This document shows positions 40,945 through 51,811 of a DNA stretch of 64,000 bases, in pieces. This stretch comes from Leptidea sinapis (taxonomy: Eukaryota; Arthropoda; Insecta; Lepidoptera; Pieridae): NCBI RefSeq assembly GCF_905404315.1, contig NC_066286.1, forward strand, positions 8,625,501 through 8,689,500, written 5' to 3'. How positions within the stretch are numbered: position 1 is the first letter of the stretch; each line of letters starts with the position of its first letter. The notes under the pieces are model-generated. The model had not been told where the DNA came from. It ran no database searches and worked only from the letters and a program-made list of their open reading frames with translations. The translations under genes and the position numbers were made by a program.

Positions 40945-41262
40945 TAATATAAAAGCAGCAAACGGGTAAAGCTAACGTGATGGGGAGTAGTGAGACAACC
41001 GCTCATGGATATCCACAGAAACAGTCAAAAGATGTGTTGCCTTTAAGGTGGGACGCTCTTTTCTTCAAGGTCCCTAAGTCATATCGGTTGGCGAAAACAG
41101 CAGCCGGTTATTAATTCCACACAGTGGTTGTGCGAGGCAAGAAATTTCTTACAATGCGCGCGGTTGTGGAATGACAGACGTCAACGTGATGCGGGTGGTA
41201 TTTTCCATTTTGACGTAGTATCCGGTGGTGGAATTTGGCCGCCGGTATAAACCCGAACAGCT
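40945..41262 (-). pseudogene. jockey-B LINE, 3' end
   Basis: T run at 40938-40947 (A tail on the - strand), the 3' UTR with CCCATCA, then the last ~80 codons of the reverse-transcriptase ORF on the - strand in several frames: CHSTTARIVRNFLPRTT-like words, NRYDLGTLK and PAAKFHHR. Decayed by substitutions and small indels; compare 4556-4826 and 13240-13549. No catalytic motif. Confidence 0.75.
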
Positions 41263-42471
41263 AGAATTTAGTTACTAAAAATGATGTCTTGCATTATTTG
41301 TAACCAATACCAATTTGTGGAAAATAATAGAAAACTTTTGTCCTATAAATTATTCATGACGTCATAAAGTTACGCTCCTATTGATTTCTGATTATTTCCT
41401 CCGGATTTAGGATGACTTTTTTACGTGATCTGCTTATACTGTAGGAGCTTTTGCTTTATATTTCCTTATCTGATCAGATTTCGTTAAATTTTAATTGAAT
41501 ATATTAACAAAACCGTAAATATTTGTTTTAAAGCTGTACAAGATCCAGTTAACGTAACCAAAAATTTGAGACGAATAATTTGCACTTAAACAGTAAAAAA
41601 ACAAAGTGTTTTCGGTTCATTACACCAAATATAGCGGAGATACATACCAACGTACTTATAAATGACATGAATAAAGAGATTGGAACTTGTGGACACTGCG
41701 GTCTTCTTGGGCTTCATGCTGCTGACATTGATTTGCGCTTAAAATGAGAGCTGTACGTGCTGTATATCAACTTGGTTATAGACAGTCACGCAAAGAAAAA
41801 TTAAAAAAAAATATTATGACTGTTCATTGTCAGTACATTTATGAAAATTTAATAAAGGTTCACAAAAAACGTCACCTTTTTGATCTAAAAGGTGATTTTT
41901 ATTATTGACACTAGAAGTAAGGGATTGCTTGTAACTAATTCTCGTATTCTTTATAAGATACATAATAGCTTTAAGGGTTATACACTTTTATAATAAAGTT
42001 CCAGTCACTGTTCAGACAGTTTATAGGTAATATAAATAAATATAAATGTTTTGTTAAAAAATGGCTGTGTCGTAAATCCTACCCCACAGCTATGATCGGA
42101 CAGCTTGAGACTAGATTATGATTATTTTATAGCAATAACATTGACTTTACAATATTGTAAATTTTATTAAAAAGAGCACAACCAATAATGCCGGGAGTGT
42201 TTCTTGCACCGTTTCTTCACTCTCAGAGCGCCATTTGTTTTCGAAACGGTGGTAGTGTTTCAAGAGACATCAAAAAAATTCTAAAGAAAGCAATTTTGTG
42301 AAAATATATTTATCTTACCTTAACAACACATTTGTACAATTATTAGGAGTAGGTCATACATTATTAAGTTTGTGATTACGTTAAAAACGATCGCGTTCCG
42401 TACGCTTTATGTTTATATTTTAACTTATATTTTATATGTTACCCTTAGCGAATCTAATACATGTTAAAATA
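41263..42471. other. Unassigned AT-rich DNA with small remnants
   Basis: No gene supported. A short hairpin (TCACCTTTT / AAAAGGTGA) lies at about 41871-41894. The part about 42179-42310 (TTCGAAACGGTGGTAG, then AAAAAATTCTAAAG) resembles a CR1-like LINE 3' end, as at 8110-8225. Confidence 0.4.
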
Positions 42472-42568
42472 TTGGCTATAACTTAGACCATTTATACGTA
42501 TATATAGACAACGACAGCTGTGAAACCGTTGAAAAAAAATAGACTTTAGAACTAGCCTCTATTTTGAG
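42472..42568 (+). repeat. 95-bp dispersed segment, copy 1
   Basis: ACTTAGACCATTTATACGTA, GACAGCTGTGAAACCGT and AGCCTCTATTTTGAGCA match 56448-56540. In both places a 5'-truncated retroelement starts directly afterwards (SINE-A here, jockey-A there). Confidence 0.65.
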
Positions 42569-42579
42569 CAATTCAAGGG

Positions 42580-42782
42580 CAAGGGCGCCGTAGCTAGTAA
42601 AATTACTGGGAAAATTAGACTTGACAACTTATGTCTCAAGGTTACGAGCGCAGTTGTAGTGCCGCTCAGATTTTTTGGGTTTTTTAATAATCCTGAGCGG
42701 CACTGCATTGTTATGGGCAGGGCGTATCAATTATCATCAGCTGAACGTCCTGCTTGTCTAGTTCCTTATTTTCCTAAAAAAA
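42580..42782 (+). repeat. SINE-A copy 6, 5'-truncated
   Basis: Starts at AAGGGCGCCGTAGCTAG, then TGTCTCAAGGTTACGAGCGC, an intact GTGCCGCTCAG / CTGAGCGGCAC hairpin at 42659-42706, and the 3' end CTGAACGTCCTGCTTGTCTA then TTATTTTCCTAAAAAAA. Confidence 0.8.
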
Positions 42783-44914
42783 CTAACACAAAGTATCTTA
42801 CCATTATCGCGAGTGTAAGACGTAGCTTGTCACGCATACAAAACTTATATTTATGGGCTGATTTTATCGGCTGCCTATCGGAAAGAGTCTCTATCTAGAC
42901 ATATAAATTATCCAAGGGCCGAAATTTTAATAGGTGACAAACTACAAGTCACATGATCACACTAAATTCGATAAACAATTTGTTATAATTCAACATTTGA
43001 TGTATTTACTCGCTCCACAACCTTTTGATTTAAAACTCTGGGTAGTGGGGTGCTCCACTTGAAGTATAAATTAGCGTACGACATGATCAGTCACAACCAC
43101 AGCCAGAGCTTCCAGTAACGTAACTGATGCAAAAACAAGGTACTCACGTAGCATTCGTCTAATTACTTCGACCAACACACAATATACGCCGACACACTTA
43201 CGAACACCAATAGACTTTTACTCCACTCGACACGTCGGTCGGCCAGCTAGCGAAAAAAATAAAAAATAGTTTAAAAAACTAAAAAAAAAACATGCATTTT
43301 ATATAAATCGAACTGAAAAACAGAAAAACAATAGATGAAAATTATATAAATTAACAAAAATCGTAGTTTGCAAATTGAAAAATGGAATAATCTTATCAAA
43401 TTAATGTATTCTCATCGGTCCTCGATAAATCTACGAAGTTTGAACGAAATCCGGCTGTTTAAAGCGGGCCAAAATCGCGCCCAAATGAGTCAGTTACAAA
43501 CAAATATACACACAGGTGAAGCTAAAATAAAGTGTATAAAAAGCGATTCACTCGATTCTATGAGACATGCAGACAGTTATTGACAGATTGGACAGATAAC
43601 GCCTATTATCTTGTAAAAAAAAAGATAGCCGATATCCACTACGTTGTAACCAACTGTTCACTTTCAAACTTAGCTGAATTATACTTCGCGGCTAATCGCG
43701 ATACTGTAATAACTACTACTTCAAACTTATGTCAAATGACTGCATGTTACATACTAAACTAAATTTCATTTTTTTCTTAGGCAGCCCCGCCTCTTATTAC
43801 GTAGTATTTATTCTCTTTGCCCGTCGGCAGCAGACTAACTCTCCTGCAGAAAACTACCAAGTACCATATTTTTGCAGTACAAACAGTAATAAAACAGGAA
43901 GGGATCAATCATAGTGGTTCTCCTTGAAAAAGTTTAGAAAGTATTTCTGAGGTACCATTATAAACGGATATACGGGTTCTTACCTATATCCAACCAAATT
44001 TATTCTGGGTTCTTTGAACTATAATTCTTTGGTTTGTCGGATTTGTTAGTTTGGCGGGAGTACTGACAACTCACTACTGCCTGTAAAGTTTTTCATGGTA
44101 TGATCGATGCTCCCAAGCTAAGTCATAAGCTGTGTTGGTTCTTGATCCGAACAACCGTATACCTCCGTAACCGTATACTTCAACTGTTTGCGGTTCCGCA
44201 GAGGCACACAGTCACCCATACCCCGTATTTTCTCTTACCCTTTTCTGAACGCAAACCCTGAGTGTGACTTGTTCACGGATGAATGGACGGGAATAATGTC
44301 AGAATGCCTGAAGTATTGTGAGTGAGACGAATGTCTGAATTAATAATGAATTGTCTGTAATTAATGTTAACTATTTAATTAAATTAAGTATATAAATACT
44401 GTCAGAGCTTATTGTAAAAGCACTCCAGAACACTCGAACGCTTAAACGAATTTGAGTCAAGAGATTTCGTTGTCAACATCTTACACTACTATTTAATATT
44501 AAGATTATCTAAAATTATACAATTAATTCAGTGGTTTTAAAACGTGCATTATCTACTTGAATCATACCCGATGCTTTTAAAATTTCTTTCTCCAAACTAA
44601 ACCCACAAAGCAAAATTAACACAAACTTCACAAACAGTGATTAAGCATATTAGTTAATGATTAATTTACCTCGCCTCTTACATCCAAGATAGATGTCGAA
44701 ACAAGTAAGTTATAATTAATAACAACTTGAAGTAAGAATAAGTAATTATACGCTAGTATTTGTTATTTCATCTGACCTGTATGGCTCCGATCCCGGAAAA
44801 TCTCCAAAAAAGGATTATGAGTGAAAATTTAAAAAAATATATTTAAATTTTCATAAAAAAAATATATTTAAAGGGATACATTACGGCTCCGTCGCGTTGG
44901 TAGCGCTTGCTAAC
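42783..44914. other. Unassigned, relatively repeat-poor stretch
   Basis: The longest part of the window with no internal repeat match. Frames at 43368-43583, 43532-43762 and 43729-43914 have no recognised domain. On the - strand a splice-donor-like CTAC|GTGAGT at about 43149-43158 ends a GC-richer segment (43150-43260), and on the + strand an acceptor-like TTTTTTCTTAG ends at 43782. These are weak hints of host gene structure, not enough to call one. Confidence 0.35.
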
Positions 44915-45093
44915 TGCCCTGCCCATTACAATGCAGTGCCGCTCAGGATTTTTGAAAAACTCAAAAATTCTGAGCGGCACCACAATTGCGCTCGTCACCT
45001 TGAAACTAAGATGTTAAGTCTCATTTGCTCAGTAATTTCACTAGCTACGGCGCCCTTCAGATCGAAATACAATAATGCTTACACATTACTGAT
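44915..45093 (-). repeat. SINE-A copy 7, partial
   Basis: Begins inside the element at GCCCTGCCCATTACAATGC, with an intact GTGCCGCTCAG / CTGAGCGGCAC hairpin (about 44936-44981) and then CACTAGCTACGGCGCCC. Both ends are missing. Confidence 0.75.
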
Positions 45094-45432
45094 ATGTCTT
45101 TCTCTGTCTCAGGTAGTCGAGAGTCTCAGCGGTGCACTGAAGCTAGAAGTGCAAAATTGTAGATTGTCAATTCGAAAAAATACCGATAAAAACAACGCGT
45201 GGGGTCTATCTTGACCCCGTCCATGAAAATGTTAACACTTGATTGTATTTCAAATTGAAATGTAGACAATAACTTCATATTTATTGTTATTTTTTCTTGG
45301 CAGCAAAGGACCTTGAGTGCCCACACATCAAAACATAGATAACAATTAATGTTAATATTCAGGAAGTATTAAGAAATTAAGAAGAACACAACTCAAATAC
45401 AAAAGAAAACAGTAAAGAGAAAATAAAAAAAT
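45094..45432. other. Unassigned DNA
   Basis: Contains GGGGTCTATCTTGACCCC (45204-45221), a small 6-bp-stem inverted repeat, but no recognised element. Confidence 0.4.
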
Positions 45433-45978
45433 CATTATTTATTTTTTGCAAACAAATCGTTAACCAATGATTTTTTAAATGTTCTTATATTAGTAGGTAG
45501 TAGAGGGATATAAGTGAGGCATTTGATTATTGTATAGTTTCAAGCGATGGAAGAAAGCATTTGAAGCAAAATTAGATATAATTCTTTTGACAGCAAATAA
45601 ATTATTAGTTCTACGAACCGTTTTAGTTGGGACTTTGAGTTTGATCTTTTCTACAAATTAGGTTTATTCTTAACAATATCCAGTTCGAATTTACACTTTA
45701 ACCAATGCAATACGATATATATTATCAGTTTAAAGAGGCATTTAACTGTAAACCAACTTAACCCAACAACTAAATAAAGGCCCGTTCAATGTAAATTGGC
45801 CCGCATTACTACGACTCAATTTCATTGATGTAAATTGAACGTAATATACGTGAACCATATTTACGTATTAAATTATAACAAGCTCCAGAGGCTGTGTGAT
45901 ATCTACTACACTATTTATAACTGCATATTTATGGGTAATCATAAGCGGTCAAGTTGCATTGTTTTGCGGATAATTTGT

Positions 45979-46284
45979 ATGATAATAACGGACGAGACGA
46001 GCAGGACGTTCAGCTGATGGTAATTGATACGCCATGCCCATTACAATGCAGAGCCGCTCAGGATTCTCAAAAAACCCAAAAATTCTGAGCGGCACTATAA
46101 TTGCGCTCGTCACCTTGAGACATAAGATGTTAAGCCTCATTTGCCCAGTAATTTCACTAGCTACGGCGCCCTTCAGACCGAAACACAGTAATGCTTACAC
46201 ATTACTGCTTTATGGCAGAAATAGGCGCCGTTGTGGTACCCATAATCTAGCCGGCTTCCTGTGCAAAGGAGCCTCCCACTGGTA
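45979..46284 (-). repeat. SINE-A copy 8, near full length
   Basis: ATGATAATAACGGACGAGAC at the 3' side, the hairpin region about 46052-46096 (one arm starts GAGCCGCTC rather than GTGCCGCTC), and the head ending CCTCCCACTGGTAAA. Shared with copy 9. Confidence 0.85.
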
Positions 46285-46474
46285 AATAGTACTTGCAGGT
46301 ATATAATAATCTTATTTTGCGAAAATTGTCGCCAATTCTTTTATACACACAATAGATATGAAAAATTAACATTATATTATGAATAAAAGTAAAAATATCA
46401 AAACAAATGTTAAAAACAATAAACAATGAGATATTAATGCTATACAAACATGGAAGGATTATTTCAATGACTTA

Positions 46475-46781
46475 CGGCTATTCCCAATATACTTTCTACA
46501 GATACAGATAAATTACAACCTTCTATACTGTCAGTAATAATCTGTCAATAATCTGAAGCTGTCCCAATATACCCGATAAGTCATTCTTATCGCCTTATAT
46601 TGGGACGCGTGAGTTGAAATTTCCATACAAACTTCTATCGCTGGTAAGCTATATGCCGTCCCATTGACAGACAGCGTGTACGGATAAGATGAGTTACCGT
46701 CGATAAGTTTATTGGGAAAGAAAATTCAACGATAGTAACGATTTTTATCTCAAGAGGTAGACTGAATATTGGGAACGGCTG
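46475..46781. mobile_element. MITE-2 copy 1 with TTA target-site duplication
   Basis: Imperfect terminal inverted repeats of about 18 bp (CGGCTATTCCCAATATAC and the reverse complement of the right end, CAGCCGTTCCCAATATTC) flanked by TTA at 46472-46474 and 46782-46784. A 3-bp TTA/TAA duplication is the habit of PIF/Harbinger-type transposons. No transposase. Confidence 0.75.
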
Positions 46782-47915
46782 TTAGAATGGTAACAAACGA
46801 AAGTTCTCAGCAAACGTTAGGACGTATATTCCTAACACTGATATTATGAACTTCCTAGATTTTTTTTTCCGTGCAAGCTTCAATCGTGGCAGTAATGGAT
46901 GAAAAAATAATAATTTTATATAAATATTTATCGTATCCTATATCCAAACAAAACTCAAAAATTTAATAAATGTATAAATCTTAAAAGAAACTATAAAATA
47001 TAACATACAGATGCCTTATATACTGTCCAAGCAGGTTTCCCTGCCATGATGCAAGTGATACCTGCCGTGTTAAGTTAATAATAAGTTAATTATTGAAGTC
47101 AAAACAGTATATTAGCCTTCCCAAATCGGCAGTGCCCAAGGGCACTAGATTTTTCAGATACACCAAAACCGAGTGTACTACACACACAGATGGTTTATTT
47201 TGCATTGTCTTATAGCTTGTTTCAATAGCTTTCAGATACATTCACTAAAATTGTCCTTTTTATAAGAAATCTATTGCTACACGTAAACTAATACGGAATG
47301 ACAGAACACCGCGCGAGTGCAAAATACCCAAAATCTCGCCGCGGATGAGAGAGCGCCAATTCGCTTAGGTTAGGTGCAACACGTAGTAGTTAATACAAGG
47401 GTGGAAAGATGGTTATTGCAAACGAGCTGCCTCAAACAATCCCTTTTTAATGTCACGAGTTTGCATAAACTACACACCCGTGTATCACACTACTTTTTTC
47501 AATACAGTTATGATAAAAAGTATAACAGTCAATTAACTTAATAGCTATTAACAAAATAATACATTGTGAAATAGAAAAAAAAAAATACAGTTTAATTTCC
47601 TCAAAGGAAAACGGTTCGTTTCCTTGTAAGTTCAAAAGTCTCCGGGGAAAATCAGAGATCGTTTTGGTAGTTCAGTCATCCTTACAATTTTTTCCCCGAG
47701 GTCTTCAATTGAGCCGTTAGTTATGTGATTCAGAATATGTTCGTTCTAACAAATAATTGGTTGTTTGTTTGCTGAATTAGTGCAGGAAATAGACCAAGTA
47801 ATATACCTGTTGAATAATGTATTGTATGTACATTGTACTTTTTTATTTACTGACAAAATGACCAATTTTTTTCGCGAGTTTTCTTGAGTGTAAATTCCGC
47901 CAAGATTTATCTTTA

Positions 47916-47966
47916 ATCAATTCGATACGTGTTTCGCCTCTCCACGAGGCATATTCAGGAGATCCA
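47916..47966 (-). ncRNA. Degenerate HHR-1 motif (copy e)
   Basis: The - strand has CTGAATA where the core should be CTGANGA (the conserved second G is T), stem II GCCTC/GAGGC, GAAA, and ATC in place of GTC. Probably inactive. The same changes are in the duplicate at 52936-52986. Confidence 0.45.
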
Positions 47967-48163
47967 AAAATAAAGAATAATAATCTCTAAATAAAAACCC
48001 ATAACTACACATACCAAAAAAGAAAAGGACACTGTCATTAAATTTTGGCAATAACCATCTGTGTACAGCAAATACCACATATACGAGGCAATATTCGAGG
48101 CAATAGGCGCTAAACTTCATAATGACAACTATGACAAATACTATCTTTGACTCATTTCATCTG

Positions 48164-48215
48164 CAGTCCCCCTGAAAACGAGATCTGGAAAGGTCTTGAA
48201 ACGTCGGGTTAACTA
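48164..48215 (+). ncRNA. Degenerate HHR-2 motif (copy 1)
   Basis: CTGAAAA core (48172-48178; conserved G replaced by A), an extra C, stem II GAGATCT/AGGTCTT around GGAA, GAAA (48198-48201), CGTC (48202-48205), with stem I CCC/GGG. It has the same architecture as HHR-1, including the extra base, but a different sequence. Probably inactive. Confidence 0.4.
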
Positions 48216-48477
48216 AAATAAAAATTTAACTTTTACGCTAAAATCTTATGTAAAAACAGTTACAATTACACGCGTTTTCGTAGTCCTTTAAAAAAGTTTT
48301 ATTTAAATTTCCGCAAAATCAAGCCTGATTCAATAAAAAATTGACTGACTTTCGGCATATAGTTCAGTATTTGAGCAAATATTATTGTATAATAATTTTT
48401 ATGATAGCTGTTACTAGTTCAGGAAAAGCGACTGAATAGAACTACTATTTAAATAAATTTGTTGTGTCACAATCCTA

Positions 48478-48636
48478 GTTGCCATACTCCTCCGAAGCAG
48501 CTTGATCGATTTTGTAAAAATTTAATATGTGTATTTGGTAGGTATGAGAGTCGGTCGTAATATATTTTTGATACCCAATTTTTTTTATTAATTTTTTTTG
48601 GCAATACAACGTTTGCCTGGTCAGATAGTAATACAT
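48478..48636 (-). repeat. Dispersed repeat end (ACTAGCTGACC-type family)
   Basis: On the - strand it starts near TACTATCTGACC and runs through ATTGCC, GGGTAT, CGACTCTCATACCTACC and AAAATCGATCAAGCTGC to GGAGTATGGCAAC. A common lepidopteran repeat by appearance; the same start is at 57748 (+) and 53618 (-). Family name unknown. Confidence 0.55.
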
Positions 48637-48654
48637 AATATAATAATAATAATA

Positions 48655-49070
48655 TAAGCCTTTATTCAGATAGTGTCAATATAATATACTTACAAACTAT
48701 CCTTAACTAAGTATCTATCACTATCTGGTTGTCTATTGACAAACCTATAACCATGTTTTGCCTGCTATCGTCCTAAGTTCGTCTGGCCATCTCCGGTATT
48801 GTCCCCCCGGTTTCCTTTTTAAGTTTCTGGGATACCAGTCTGTGATACATTTGCTCCATTTGTCTATACCCCGAAGGGTGTGTCCGGTCCAGCGCCATTT
48901 AAGGTTTCTTATAGCTGCCTTAAGTCTGTGTTACGAACTTTATGTATTTTATTAATATTCAGCATACTCCTCTCTATGGCTCTTTGGCAAGTCTCTAGTT
49001 TCTTAATCTGTCTCTGCGTAGGCGACCAAGTCTGACAACCGTAGGTCAAAAAGGAAGTACACAAGTATTA
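48655..49070 (-). pseudogene. RTE-like LINE, C-terminal fragment
   Basis: Read on the - strand in two frames: RQIKKLETCQRAIERSMLN near 49000, then KWRWTGHTLRGIDKWSKC, NLKRKPGGQYRRWPDELR and TIAGKTWL near 48900-48760. This is the usual C-terminus of an RTE-type reverse-transcriptase protein. At least one frameshift (near 48935). 5'-truncated. It lies in the spacer between the two 3.2-kb units. Confidence 0.7.
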
Positions 49071-49102
49071 TACACTTTTTATGTTTATTTTGATATCTTT
49101 GC

Positions 49103-50445
49103 TTTTTTTTATGGAATAGGAGGACAAACGAGCGTACGGGTCACCTGGTGTTAAGTGATCACCGCCGCCCACATTCTCTTGCAACACCAGAGGAATCACA
49201 AGAGCGTTGCCGGCCTTTAAGGAAGGTGTACGCGCTTTTTTTGAAGGTACCCATGTCGTATTGTCCCGGAAACACCGCACAAGGAAGCTCATTCCATAGC
49301 TTTGTAGTACGGGGGAGAAAGCTCCTTGAAAACTGCACTGTGGAGGACCGCCACACATCCAGATGGTGGGGATGAAATCCTAACTTGTGGCGTGTCGCGC
49401 GAAGGTGGAATTCGGCGGCAGGAATCAGGTTAAACAGCTCTTCGGAACACTACCCGTGATAAATGCGGTAGAAGACACACAATGAAGCGACGTCTCTACG
49501 CAACGCCAAGAGATCCAGCCGTTCACAGAGCACTGAGTCCCCGACAATTCGAGCTGCTCTACGTTGCACGCGGTCAAATGGATCGAGCAGATACTGGGGT
49601 GCGCCAGACCAGAGATGACAGCAATACTTCATGTGTGGTCGGACCTGCGCTTTGTAGAGCGCTATAATGTGGGCCGGCTTGAAGTATTGACGTGCTCTAT
49701 TGATGACGCCCAGCTTCTTCGAAGCCAATTTGGCTTTGCCCTCCAGATGGCCACGGAATTGGCAATCGCTCGATATTTCGAGACCCAGTATTCCGATACT
49801 AGGCGCGGCTTTAAGAGAAGTGTTCTCGAAGAGCGGTGATACGACAAATGGGGTTTTTTTTGTGGTAAACGCGCAAACTTGAGTCTTCTGGGGGTTAAAT
49901 TGGACAAGGTTCAATTTACCCCATTCCGCGACCTTCTCGAGAGAGGACTCGATAGAAGACACAAGTTTCTCCCGGCACTGGTCGACGATTTCCCGAGAGA
50001 GACCTGCATGGCCCGTGTATACGGCATCACCAGTGCTATCGTCCGCATAGCAATGTATGTTGGAGGTGTCCAACATATCATTGATATGCAGAAGAAACAG
50101 CGTAGGAGATAGCACACAGCCTTGGGGCACTCCAGCAGTCACGGGCTTCGGGTTCGAGCAATATCCGTCGACAACGACCTGTATGCTACGCCCAGTGAGG
50201 AAGCTGGAGGTCCACTTGCACAAGCTCTCGGGAAGCCCAAATGATGGAAGTTTTGAGAGGAGCGCCTTGTGCCATACACGATCAAAGGCCTTCGCTATAT
50301 CCAGGCTAACTGCCAGGCCTTCCCCCTTGCTTTCAATAGCCGCCGCCCATTTATGTGTTAGGTATACCAGAAGATCAACTGCCGACCGTCGATGGCGAAA
50401 GCCGTACTGTCGGTCGTTGATCTACTGGTGACCCTCTAGGTATAT
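49103..50445 (-). pseudogene. jockey-A LINE, 1.34-kb 3' fragment with reverse-transcriptase core
   Basis: The longest jockey-A copy. On the - strand the frame runs from about 50440 to the stop at 49159. Motif A SLDIAKAFDRVW near 50310 and motif B PQGCVLSPTLF near 50128 precede the catalytic YADDST near 50045. Later come KKTQVCAFTTKK, ASKKLGVINRARQYF and the C-terminal LDVWRSSTVQFSRSF, then ECGRR. The only break I see after the truncation is an amber codon at 49450-49452 where relatives have Glu (HGECSEE). The 3' UTR and A tail end at 49103. The N-terminal endonuclease is missing, so it is inactive, but it is young compared with its neighbours. It fills the spacer between the duplicated units. 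Confidence 0.9.
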
Positions 50446-51008
50446 TATCATTATAAAATAATCATTATTTGTTTTTTGCAAACAAATCGTTAACCAATGA
50501 TTTTTTAAATGTTCTTATATTAGTAGGTAGTAGAGGGATATAAGTGAGGCATTTTACTATTGTATAGTTTCAAGCGATGGAAGAAAGCATTTTAAGCAAA
50601 ATTAGATATAATTCTTTTGACAGCGAATAAATTATTAGTTCTACGAACCGTTTTAGTTGGGACTTTGAGTTTGATCTTTTATACAAATTAGGTTTATTCT
50701 TAACAATATCCAGTTCGAATTTACACTTTAACACATGCAATACGATATATATTATCAGTTTAAAGAGGCATTTAACTGTAAACCAACTCAACCCAACAAC
50801 TAAATAAAGGCCCGTTCAATGTAAATTGGCCCGCATTACTACGACTCAATTTCATTGATGTAAATTGAACGTAATATACGTGAACCATATTTACGTATTA
50901 AATTATAACAAGCTCGAGAGGCTGTGTGATATCTACTACACTATTTCTAACTGCATATTTATGGGTAATCATATGCGGTCAAGTTGCATTGTTTTGCGGA
51001 TAATTTGT

Positions 51009-51314
51009 ATGATAATAACGGACGAGACGAGCAGGACGTTCAGCTGATGGTAATTGATACGCCATGCCCATTACAATGCAGAGCCGCTCAGGATTCTCAA
51101 AAAACCCAAAAATTTTGAGCGGCACTACAATTGTGCTCGTCATTTTGAGACATAAGATGTTAAGCCTCATTTGCCCAGTAATTTCACTAGCTACGGCGCC
51201 CTTCAGACCGAAACACAGTAATGCTTACACATTACTGCTTTACGGCAGAAATAGGCGCCGTTGTGGTACCCATAATCTAGCCCGCTTCCTGTGCAAAGGA
51301 GCCTCCCACTGGTA
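51009..51314 (-). repeat. SINE-A copy 9, near full length
   Basis: Counterpart of 45979-46284, with a few substitutions (for example TTTTGAGCGGC for TTCTGAGCGGC, which weakens the internal hairpin). Confidence 0.85.
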
Positions 51315-51505
51315 AATAGTATTTGCAGGTATATAATAATCTTATTTTGCGAAAATTGTCGCCAATTGTTTTATACATACAATAGATATGAAAAATTAAC
51401 ATTATATTATAAATAAAAGTAAAAATATCAAAAACAAATGTTAAAAACAATAAACAATGAGATATTAATGCTATACAAACATGGAAGGATTATTTCAATG
51501 ACTTA

Positions 51506-51811
51506 CGGCTATTCCCAATATACTATCTACAGATACAGATAAATTACAACCTTCTATACTGTCAGTAATAATCTGTCAATAATCTGAAGCTGTCCCAATA
51601 TACCCGATAAGTCATTCTTATCGCCTTGGGACGCGTGAATTGAAATTTCCATACAAACTTCTATCGCTGGTAAGCTTTATGCCGTCCCATTGACAGACAG
51701 CGTGTACGGATAAGATGAGTTACCGTCGATAAGTTTATTGGGAAAGAAAATTCAACGATAGTAACGATTTTTATCTCAAGTAAGAGGAAGACTGAATATT
51801 GGGAACGGCTG
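51506..51811. mobile_element. MITE-2 copy 2
   Basis: Counterpart of 46475-46781, flanked by TTA at 51503-51505 and 51812-51814. Internal 7-8 bp deletion near 51628. Confidence 0.75.

Larger units (their letters stand above)
45433..48650 (+). repeat. 3.2-kb duplicated unit, copy 1
   Basis: Non-coding unit repeated in the same orientation at 50457-53645 with only scattered substitutions and small indels. It contains, in order: unassigned DNA, SINE-A copy 8, a MITE-2, unassigned DNA with a 12-bp inverted repeat CTCCGGGGAAAA / TTTTCCCCGAGG (about 47640-47703), degenerate HHR-1 and HHR-2 motifs, and a dispersed-repeat end. All nested elements are shared with copy 2, so they predate the duplication. 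Confidence 0.9.

Noticed and set aside
50057..50431. 124-codon + strand frame
   Set aside because: Antisense to the jockey-A reverse transcriptase; no domain.
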